In this document: positions 1-6,973 of the stretch, piece after piece
How positions within the stretch are numbered: the first letter of the stretch is position 1
How the letters are laid out: each line of letters starts with the position of its first letter
NCBI GenBank assembly: GCA_017656345.1
Contig: JACDNZ010000010.1
Coordinates: 19,848 to 83,847, forward strand
Direction: 5' to 3'
Length of the DNA stretch: 64,000 nucleotides
DNA from: Thermosipho sp. (in: thermotogales)
GTDB lineage: Bacteria > Thermotogota > Thermotogae > Thermotogales > Fervidobacteriaceae
The notes under the pieces: generated by a model
What the model was told of the DNA's origin: nothing
The model's input: the letters and a program-made list of their open reading frames with translations, nothing else
Database searches by the model: none
Translations under genes and position numbers: made by a program

Positions 1-2
1 CT

Positions 3-161
3 AAAGTATCCAGATATTTTGTCGAGAACAATAATATATTTGTCGTTATAATTAATGAGAAGGATTTTATAGAATTAAATAAAGAGTATTCTCTAGATAA
101 ACGAATTAATGTAATAATAAGGAGGAAGTTAAATGAAGCTGAAAAAGGTAAAAGAGAATAA
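3..161 (+). CDS. C-terminal fragment of an upstream gene (5' end outside window)
   Basis: Open frame from position 3 (KVSRYFVENNNIFVVIINEKDF...) to TAA at 159-161, overlapping the next start at 133. Confidence 0.45.
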   Translation, partial: KVSRYFVENNNIFVVIINEKDFIELNKEYSLDKRINVIIRRKLNEAEKGKRE

Positions 162-711
162 TACTAAGAGAAAGAAAATAAACCCTAAAGAGATTAAGGA
201 ACGAAGAAAGAATTTAGTTGATAGTTTAACAGAAGATTTAGAGCAAAAAGGTGTAGAGTTTTTTAGACCTTCTGAACATGGTGGAACTTTAGATATAGAT
301 TCAGATTATTTAGCTTTACCTAAAGATATTACAGAAATTCCTTCAAGAGAATTAGGAAGATATTTAAACGCTTTTACTCAACAAAGAATGTATATGAGAA
401 CCTTAATTGGTTGGCAAGAAATAGAGGTAGAACAAGCTAAAAGAGTATATTTTGATAAAGCACATAGTCTTTATGAGGAATTAAGTAAAGATAAAAAATT
501 AAGTGAAACAGCTAAAGAAAGAATTGTAAATAATACAGAGGGAATAAAAGAGTATTTTATAAAATATAAAGACGAAAAGAAGAAGCTAACCTTATTAAAT
601 TATAATTTAGCTAGTATCGAGGACGCCATTTTTACAATCTCCAGAGAAATATCACGCAGAGAAGGTGATTTTAATATAGAGAATAGAAATGAGAATGTCC
701 AAAGGAGATGA
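133..711 (+). CDS. hypothetical phage protein
   Basis: 192-aa ORF with SD ggagg upstream; charged, no family recognised. Confidence 0.75.
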   Translation: MKLKKVKENNTKRKKINPKEIKERRKNLVDSLTEDLEQKGVEFFRPSEHGGTLDIDSDYLALPKDITEIPSRELGRYLNAFTQQRMYMRTLIGWQEIEVEQAKRVYFDKAHSLYEELSKDKKLSETAKERIVNNTEGIKEYFIKYKDEKKKLTLLNYNLASIEDAIFTISREISRREGDFNIENRNENVQRR

Positions 712-718
712 TATTAAG

Positions 719-955
719 ATGAGCAAATCCATTATAGAAGATAATTCTTATACACTTTTAGGTGATTGGAAAACTTATGTTAAAAAGCCTATACCTATAA
801 AAGCTATACAAATGCAAACAGATTTTACTGTCAAAACTTTAGAAGGTACTATGATTGGTAAGAAAGGTGATTATTTAATTTGTGGGGTTAAAGGTGAATT
901 GTATGTATGCAATAAAGAAATATTTGAAGAAACTTACGAACTTGTTGAAGATTAA
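719..955 (+). CDS. small phage protein with a GDYLIxGxxGELYxCxxEIFEETYE C-terminus common in phage genomes
   Basis: ATG at 719 has a good SD (aaaggagatg); ORF track start at 689 is probably too far upstream. Confidence 0.7.
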   Translation: MSKSIIEDNSYTLLGDWKTYVKKPIPIKAIQMQTDFTVKTLEGTMIGKKGDYLICGVKGELYVCNKEIFEETYELVED

Positions 956-969
956 CCTCTTAGCCCCCT

Positions 970-998
970 TTGCAATTTTCTAGTATTTAGGTTATAAT
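970..998 (+). promoter_or_regulatory. sigma-A-like promoter (TTGCAA-17-TATAAT)
   Basis: -35-like TTGCAA at 970-975 and TATAAT at 993-998 upstream of the 1030 gene. Confidence 0.5.
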
Positions 999-1029
999 TT
1001 AATTAGTAATAGATAAGGAGGTAACTAAT

Positions 1030-1422
1030 ATGGCAAGAAGAGGTAGAAGTGCTAAAAACAAAGGGGCTAATTATGAAAGAAAAATAGCCGAAAAGTTTAA
1101 AGAAAGGTATAATGTAGAGTTAAAAAGAACTCCCCAGAGTGGTGGATTTGCCAAAGATGTAGAAAAAGCAGAAGATTTTAGAGGTGATATAATACCAGTA
1201 GAAAAAGATTTAGATTTTAAGCTTCATATAGAATGTAAAAATCAAAAATCATGGAAATTAAAAGAGTGGTTACAACAAGCAGAAGAAGATTGCCCAGAAG
1301 GTAAAATACCTGTAGTAGTAATGCACAAACATGGTACAAGTAAAGAATATGTTGTAATAGAATTAAATAACTTCTTTGATATAGTAGATAAAGATAAAAT
1401 ATTTAGGAAGGTGATAAATTGA
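1030..1422 (+). CDS. Holliday-junction resolvase-like / PDDEXK-type nuclease
   Basis: Pattern NKGANYERKIAEKF...RTPQSGGFAKD...GDI...HIECKNQKSW fits Hjc-like/PDDEXK phage nucleases. Confidence 0.6.
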   Translation: MARRGRSAKNKGANYERKIAEKFKERYNVELKRTPQSGGFAKDVEKAEDFRGDIIPVEKDLDFKLHIECKNQKSWKLKEWLQQAEEDCPEGKIPVVVMHKHGTSKEYVVIELNNFFDIVDKDKIFRKVIN

Positions 1423-1757
1423 TTGTAGTAATTATTATAGCTGTATTAATTGCAATTCTTTATATTTTTCCTTTAGCCAGAGTTATTGGTAATTCTATGT
1501 ACCCTATTTTACATGAAGGAGATATACTACTTTGTAGTAGAATATATAAACTAAAAACAGGCAATATTTATGTATATAAATCTCCTGTTTCAGATAAATT
1601 AGTTATAAAAAGATTAAGACATTTAAAGTTTGAAGATAATAAAGTTTATTGTTTTTTTATAGGTGATAACCCCGAAGAAAGTTATGACAGCAGAAATTAT
1701 GGCTATGTAAATGCAGAAAACATTATTGCAAGAGTAATATGGCAACCAAAACACTAA
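1419..1757 (+). CDS. signal peptidase S26-like protein with N-terminal transmembrane helix
   Basis: Hydrophobic N-terminus, then GNSMYPILHEGDILL (Ser box) and DKLVIKRLRHL (Lys box); GDNPEESYDSRNYG. TTG start. Confidence 0.7.
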   Translation: MIVVIIIAVLIAILYIFPLARVIGNSMYPILHEGDILLCSRIYKLKTGNIYVYKSPVSDKLVIKRLRHLKFEDNKVYCFFIGDNPEESYDSRNYGYVNAENIIARVIWQPKH

Positions 1758-1783
1758 TTAATAAAGTAAAGGAGGTAGTAAGC

Positions 1784-2053
1784 ATGAAAAAAGTAAACAT
1801 ATTGAAAGTCGCTGGAAAATCAAATGTTTCAGCAGTAGCAGGAAGTATAGTTAAGTCTATTGAAGACGGAAGAGATGTAGAATTACACGCTATAGGTGCA
1901 AGTGCTGTTAATCAAACAGTAAAAGCTATAGCGACTGCTAGAGGTATACTTTCTGCTAAAGGTAAAGAAGCCTTAGTAAGAGTAGGCTTTGGTGAAACAG
2001 AGATAGAAGGCGAACTAAAAACAATGATGATTTTTAGGATAGTTTTAGTTTAA
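1784..2053 (+). CDS. spoVS: SpoVS-family protein
   Basis: VNILKVAGKSNVSAVAGSIVKSIEDGRDVELHAIGASAVNQTVKAIATARG is the SpoVS signature; ATG 1784 has SD ggaggt. Confidence 0.9.
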   Translation: MKKVNILKVAGKSNVSAVAGSIVKSIEDGRDVELHAIGASAVNQTVKAIATARGILSAKGKEALVRVGFGETEIEGELKTMMIFRIVLV

Positions 2054-2062
2054 TACCAATAT

Positions 2063-2093
2063 AGGTCAGAAGAGTATACTTCTGACCTTTTTT
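2063..2093 (+). terminator. Rho-independent terminator
   Basis: aggtcagaag-agtata-cttctgacct followed by T-tract. Confidence 0.8.
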
Positions 2094-2116
2094 AGAACAT
2101 AAAAGGAGGTATTCTA

Positions 2117-2527
2117 ATGAATAAACTAGTATATGATGAAGAAGCTATAGTATATGTCACTAAAGAATTTACTTTTGATTCAGCCCATTATTTAGATGAG
2201 TATTATGGATTATGTTCTAACTTACACGGACACACATATCGTTTACAAGTTACTGTTAGAGGTATATTAAATGATATTGGAATGGTAATAGATTTTAAAG
2301 AACTAAAAAGTGTAGTTAAAGAAAAGGTAATAGATAAATTAGACCATAAATATATTAATAATACATTACCTTTTAATCCTACAGCCGAAAATTTAGTTGT
2401 TTGGATTTATGATGTTTTAAGAGAAGAATTAGAAAAAAGAAAAATAGTTTTGGATAGCATTAAGTTATGGGAAACTCCAACAAGTTTTGCAGAATACAGA
2501 GGTGATAGACTTGCTTTATATAGATGA
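2117..2527 (+). CDS. queD: 6-carboxytetrahydropterin synthase (QueD)
   Basis: FTFDSAHYL...LHGHTYRLQVTV...GMVIDFKELK...LDHKYIN...PTAENLV. Confidence 0.93.
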   Translation: MNKLVYDEEAIVYVTKEFTFDSAHYLDEYYGLCSNLHGHTYRLQVTVRGILNDIGMVIDFKELKSVVKEKVIDKLDHKYINNTLPFNPTAENLVVWIYDVLREELEKRKIVLDSIKLWETPTSFAEYRGDRLALYR

Positions 2528-3149
2528 AATATTTGTTAGCGTACAAGGTGAAGGAACAAGTATAGGATTACCTACTGTGTTTATAAGATTACACGGCTGT
2601 AATTCGAATTGTATCTATTGTGACACTAATCAAAAAGATAGAAAAAGAAGAAAAATGTCAGTAGATAATATTTTAGAAGCTGTTTTCAGAACTGGAATAA
2701 CTAATGTATGCATTACTGGTGGTGAACCTTTATTGCAAGAAGAAGTTTATTGTTTAATATATGACTTAGTTGGAAGAGGTTATAGTGTGAGTATTGAAAC
2801 TAATGGAAGTATACCAATAAGTGAAGATTTATATAAAAGGTCTTATAAGTATGTAATGGATATAAAATGCCCTTCTAGTTTAATGCACCATAAAAATAAA
2901 TATGCTAATTTAGAAATATTACAGGCACATGATGAAGTAAAATTTGTTATAGCTGATAAAGAGGATTATAAATTTGCTAAAAGTATTTTAAAGAAATATC
3001 CTACTAAAGCACAAATTTTATTTAGTCCCTTATTTAATAAAGATAATAAACAGTATATAGGTAAAGAATTATGTAATTGGATAATTAAAGACAGATTAAA
3101 TAATGCTAGAGTATTACTACAAATGCACAAAATTTTAGGTGTAAGTTAG
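2511..3149 (+). CDS. queE: 7-carboxy-7-deazaguanine synthase (QueE), radical SAM
   Basis: FVSVQGEGTSIGLPTVFIRLHGCNSNCIYCDT (CX3CX2C), TGGEPLLQ. TTG at 2511 has SD agaggtgat; upstream ATG 2487 less likely. Confidence 0.9.
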   Translation: MLYIDEIFVSVQGEGTSIGLPTVFIRLHGCNSNCIYCDTNQKDRKRRKMSVDNILEAVFRTGITNVCITGGEPLLQEEVYCLIYDLVGRGYSVSIETNGSIPISEDLYKRSYKYVMDIKCPSSLMHHKNKYANLEILQAHDEVKFVIADKEDYKFAKSILKKYPTKAQILFSPLFNKDNKQYIGKELCNWIIKDRLNNARVLLQMHKILGVS

Positions 3150-3159
3150 GAGTGATATT

Positions 3160-3696
3160 ATGAAAAAACAAGAATGGGATATAATAAAACAACTACCAGT
3201 TAAAATAGTAAAAGCACTACCTAAAGAAGCAGTAAGAAAAGAGGTAATAGAAAATCTTTCAGAAATATTTAAAGAAACTTATAAAGAGTTAAGAGAAGTA
3301 AATAAAAAAGAGATAGGTAAATTGTCTAGAAAAGTATTTAGTTATAGAAATAGACCTAAAGTATTCGCTATTGACTATGATGGTACTTTAAACAGAGCAG
3401 GGTTTAGAGGCGGAAAACACGAATTAGACCCAGAAATAGTTGAATTTATAATGTTAGCCAAGAAATATGGGCATAAAATAGTTATATGGACTTGCAGAAG
3501 TGACAAGTATTTAAAAGAAGCTTTAAATGTTTTAGATAGAAATAATATACCTTATGATTATGTAAATGAGTTTCCAGAGTGTGATTTTGGAAGTCCTAAA
3601 ATAGTCGCAGATAGGTATATAGATGATTTAAACCTATCAATTAAAGAAGTAAAGGAGATTGTGAGATATGAAAGAGAAAGTAATAGTACTAAATAG
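3160..3696 (+). CDS. HAD-superfamily phosphatase/hydrolase
   Basis: FAIDYDGTLNRAG...IWTCRSDKYLKEAL...VADRYIDDLN. Confidence 0.75.
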   Translation: MKKQEWDIIKQLPVKIVKALPKEAVRKEVIENLSEIFKETYKELREVNKKEIGKLSRKVFSYRNRPKVFAIDYDGTLNRAGFRGGKHELDPEIVEFIMLAKKYGHKIVIWTCRSDKYLKEALNVLDRNNIPYDYVNEFPECDFGSPKIVADRYIDDLNLSIKEVKEIVRYERESNSTK

Positions 3697-5347
3697 TGGT
3701 GGATTTGATAGTGTAGTTTTAATAAAATGGTTAGCACAACAAAAGTATGATATTGTTTCTATTTTCTTTGATTATGAACAAAGAAATGTAAAACAAGAAA
3801 GAGAAAAGGCTAGAAAAGTCGCTAAAGAGGTAAAAGCAGAACACATTGAAATAAAACTCCCAAAATTTGAATGGAGTAATAATAGTTTATATGATAAATC
3901 TTTAGGAATTGATATAAAAAATCAATATATTCATATGAGAAATTTAATATTTTTATCCTATGCAATATCTGTGGCTGAAAGTAAAAAAATTAATAAAATA
4001 TATAGTGCAATAATAAATGCTAGAGAAAATACCTATAGTGATACAAGTATAAAATTTATAAATGCTTTTAATGATTTTGTAAATAAATTTGGTATAGAGT
4101 TTAAAACTCCTTTTAGTGAGCTATCTAAAGTACATTTAGGTTATATAGCTAGAGTGTTAGATATTAAAAAGAACGACTTTTTTAGTTGTAATACTCCTAA
4201 AGATAATGGAGAGCCTTGTGGTAAATGTGGAGATTGTAAATCATTAGATTATATTGTTACTAATATATTAGAGGATAGTATACCTATTCACACTTATTTT
4301 AGAGCGAATTTAAATCCAGATGAAAAGTTTAAAAAATTATTTAGAAATAGTAAGATAAAGGAGTTAAGATTATTAAATACAGACAAATGTCAATTTAATT
4401 GTAAGCATTGTTTTTATGGATTTGATAAAATGAAAGGAAATCAATTAACAATAGAAGAATATAAAAATATTATAGACCAAGCTAACGAATTAGGCATAGA
4501 AAATATACATTTTTCTGGCAGAGAGCCTTTATGTGATGAAAATATATTTGAGATAATGGCTTATATAAAACAGAATTATAGCGATATGACATATGATTTA
4601 GTAACTAATGGAGTCTATATAGAAAGGTATATTGATAGATTAAAAGAGCTTGAAGTAAATAAAATATTTGTTAGTATAGATAACCTAAAAGATTTAAAAA
4701 TAAGACCAACAATAAAAGGGGTAATTGACGCTATAGATTTAATTCAAAATAAAGAAATTCCTTTAGAAGTATTTATTGATATTCATAAAGGTAATAAAAA
4801 TCAAATAAAAGATATTATATATAAATTATATAAAGAGTATAATGTAAGAAATTTTCACGTAAGACCTATTTCACCTTTAGGTAGAGGAAAAAATATAATT
4901 AATGAAATAATAGACGCTAAAGAATTAGATGAGGTGTTTAAGGACTTAATAAATTTAAATTTAGATAATGTAATAATAGAATTTGCAATAAAAAATGTAT
5001 GGACTAAAAAATTATTAGAAAGAAATTATACTTTATCAAATTATTTATATGACCTTATAGATACTACTAATAATATAGTAGGTAATATAGTACTTTTACC
5101 AGAATTTTATTGTAGCAGATTTGAGAGTCAAATAACCTTAACCCCAGATGGTTACATTTTAGGTTGTGCTACAGAAATTAGTTCTATTCATTATGATAAA
5201 ATATCTGTAGGGAATATAAGAGAATTACCTTTAAAAAAGTTAATAAAATTAGGTAAAGAACAGTCTTTGAAGATGATAGATAAGCAACATAAAAATAAAA
5301 ACTATAACGGTAGTTGTTACCATACTTTTTATAAATTGAAAAATTAA
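3668..5347 (+). CDS. QueC-like preQ0 synthase domain fused to a radical-SAM domain with SPASM/twitch-like C-terminal cysteines
   Basis: N-term VLNSGGFDSVVLIKWL (PP-loop) and CNTPKDNGEPCGKCGDC (QueC zinc motif); C-half DKCQFNCKHCFYGF (CX3CX2C), then CSRFESQITLTPDGYILGC...C. Confidence 0.85.
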   Translation: MKEKVIVLNSGGFDSVVLIKWLAQQKYDIVSIFFDYEQRNVKQEREKARKVAKEVKAEHIEIKLPKFEWSNNSLYDKSLGIDIKNQYIHMRNLIFLSYAISVAESKKINKIYSAIINARENTYSDTSIKFINAFNDFVNKFGIEFKTPFSELSKVHLGYIARVLDIKKNDFFSCNTPKDNGEPCGKCGDCKSLDYIVTNILEDSIPIHTYFRANLNPDEKFKKLFRNSKIKELRLLNTDKCQFNCKHCFYGFDKMKGNQLTIEEYKNIIDQANELGIENIHFSGREPLCDENIFEIMAYIKQNYSDMTYDLVTNGVYIERYIDRLKELEVNKIFVSIDNLKDLKIRPTIKGVIDAIDLIQNKEIPLEVFIDIHKGNKNQIKDIIYKLYKEYNVRNFHVRPISPLGRGKNIINEIIDAKELDEVFKDLINLNLDNVIIEFAIKNVWTKKLLERNYTLSNYLYDLIDTTNNIVGNIVLLPEFYCSRFESQITLTPDGYILGCATEISSIHYDKISVGNIRELPLKKLIKLGKEQSLKMIDKQHKNKNYNGSCYHTFYKLKN

Positions 5348-5370
5348 CGTTTGAAGGGTTGTAAAATTTG

Positions 5371-5480
5371 CCTTTTAGTAGTATCCTTAAAGTAGGGTTG
5401 ATAGTAGCCAGAAGTTTTTTTCCTAGTGTTCACTATCTGGTGTATACTAGTTCCTATCAACCTAAAACTACTAGGAGGTG
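5371..5480 (+). promoter_or_regulatory. candidate structured leader RNA that can sequester the SD of the 5486 gene
   Basis: Nested pairings: CCTTTTAGTAGT (5371-5382) with ACTACTAGGAGG (5467-5478, contains SD; two G-U pairs); GGTTGATAG (5396-5404) with CTATCAACC (5454-5462); CCAGA (5408-5412) with TCTGG (5436-5440). Confidence 0.5.
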
Positions 5481-5485
5481 AAATC

Positions 5486-5653
5486 ATGTTTATAAAAGTT
5501 TTTGCAGAAGGTGAAGGTAGTAGAGCTTCTAGAATTGACAGAGCTATGAGAAACTCTGGAAATAGGACAGCTTTGAGAGCCTACAATGAAGCTATCCGAA
5601 GATTAAGAGAAGGTAGAGTAGCTTACCAACCACCAGGACGCCCTAGAGGATAA
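5486..5653 (+). CDS. 55-aa basic protein with N-terminal FIKVFAEGEG motif
   Basis: ATG 5486 preceded by aggaggtg; sequence MFIKVFAEGEGSRASRIDRAMRNSGNRTALRAYNEAIRRLREGRVAYQPPGRPRG. Confidence 0.75.
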   Translation: MFIKVFAEGEGSRASRIDRAMRNSGNRTALRAYNEAIRRLREGRVAYQPPGRPRG

Positions 5654-5709
5654 TCTTTAATTTAGATTAGCCCCTCCCCCTTTCGTGATAAATATATGGG
5701 TCGGAACAA

Positions 5710-5752
5710 GATAGACTACTAGTAAAACTTGCTAGTAGTCTATCTTTTTTAT
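5710..5752 (+). terminator. Rho-independent terminator
   Basis: gatagactactag ... ctagtagtctatc followed by TTTTTT. Confidence 0.85.
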
Positions 5753-5792
5753 ATAATAAAAGTAGATAATACAACATATAAGGAGGTATAGC

Positions 5793-6380
5793 ATGACTGA
5801 TAACAAAATAGAAAGAATTAAAAATCATTTAGAAGAAATAATGGATATATTAGAGTTAGAGAAAAACGATAGTACTAAAGACACCCCATTTAGAGTTGCT
5901 AAGATGTGGGTAAATGAGATATTTAAGAATAGGAATAATAAAAATATTGAAGAATTAAATGCACAAATGAAATTATTTAAAAATAATTTCTGTAATGATG
6001 AATTAATTATAGTAAAAGATATTGAATTTAGCTCATTTTGTGAACACCATTGGCTACCATTTACAGGCAAGATTTCTGTAGGTTATGTACCTACAGATAA
6101 AATAATAGGTTTATCTAAAATTCCTAGAGTGGTGAAATTCTTTAGTCAAAAACCTCAATTACAAGAAAGATTAGTCCATGAGATAGGGGAATATTTAGCA
6201 GGTATTATAAATCCACAAGTTTTATTTGTATCTGCTAAAGCTATACATGATTGTGTAATGTGCAGAGGTGCTGAAAGTAATTCTATAACTGAAACTTCTT
6301 ATGTTTATATGAACTCATATATACCTATTGAAGCAGTTACAGCGTATAAAAAAGAGTTTATTTTAAAGACTACTAAATAG
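5793..6380 (+). CDS. folE: GTP cyclohydrolase I (FolE)
   Basis: DTPFRVAKMWVNEIF, FSSFCEHHWLPFTGKISVGYVPTDKIIGLSKIPR, AIHDCVMCRG. Confidence 0.93.
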   Translation: MTDNKIERIKNHLEEIMDILELEKNDSTKDTPFRVAKMWVNEIFKNRNNKNIEELNAQMKLFKNNFCNDELIIVKDIEFSSFCEHHWLPFTGKISVGYVPTDKIIGLSKIPRVVKFFSQKPQLQERLVHEIGEYLAGIINPQVLFVSAKAIHDCVMCRGAESNSITETSYVYMNSYIPIEAVTAYKKEFILKTTK

Positions 6381-6392
6381 AGGTGATTGTAA

Positions 6393-6959
6393 ATGCGAAT
6401 TTTATTAGCAGTAGGTAGTCCAAGAAAATATGGTAATACATTTAAATTAGCAGAAGAATTTAAGAAACAAGCCGAAATTAAAGGTCATATAGTAGATTTT
6501 TTAGCTTTAGATGATTATACTATAAAACCATGTAATCATTGTGGTTTTTGTATAGAAAAGAGAGAATGTAAACATTTTGATGAGTTAAGAGAGGTATTAA
6601 TAAATTTTGAAGAGAAATATAACGGAATTATTATTGCAAGTCCTATTTATTTTTTCTACCTTACAGCCCAAACTAAATTATTTTTAGATAGATTATATTC
6701 TGTTAATTTAAGTCATAAATTTATTGGTGCTATTTTAGTATCTGGTAGTGAGTTTTTTGAAGGAGGAAATGATTTAGTTATAGATTCATTAAAAAGAGTA
6801 TGTAATTATTGTAATAGTATATTTGTCGGAGTAGTACAAAAAACTACTTATGATGATGTATTAGATTTATCAGAAAATGATAAATCTAATATAGAGAAAC
6901 TAATTTTATCTATAGAAAATAATAATAATATTAATTCCTCTATATTTATTGATTATTAA
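6393..6959 (+). CDS. NADPH-dependent FMN reductase / iron-sulfur flavoprotein-like
   Basis: AVGSPRKYGNTFKLAEEFKKQ, CNHCGFCIEKREC, GIIIASPIYFFYLTAQTKLFLDR. Confidence 0.8.
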   Translation: MRILLAVGSPRKYGNTFKLAEEFKKQAEIKGHIVDFLALDDYTIKPCNHCGFCIEKRECKHFDELREVLINFEEKYNGIIIASPIYFFYLTAQTKLFLDRLYSVNLSHKFIGAILVSGSEFFEGGNDLVIDSLKRVCNYCNSIFVGVVQKTTYDDVLDLSENDKSNIEKLILSIENNNNINSSIFIDY

Positions 6960-6973
6960 AGAGGTGATGTAAT

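Noticed and set aside
5371-5480. preQ1-I or preQ1-II riboswitch assignment
   Set aside because: Structured leader is plausible but I do not see the known preQ1 class consensus; kept only as an unclassified candidate.
5825-6070. Minus-strand ORF within folE
   Set aside because: Antisense to the conserved FolE sequence; no supporting signal.
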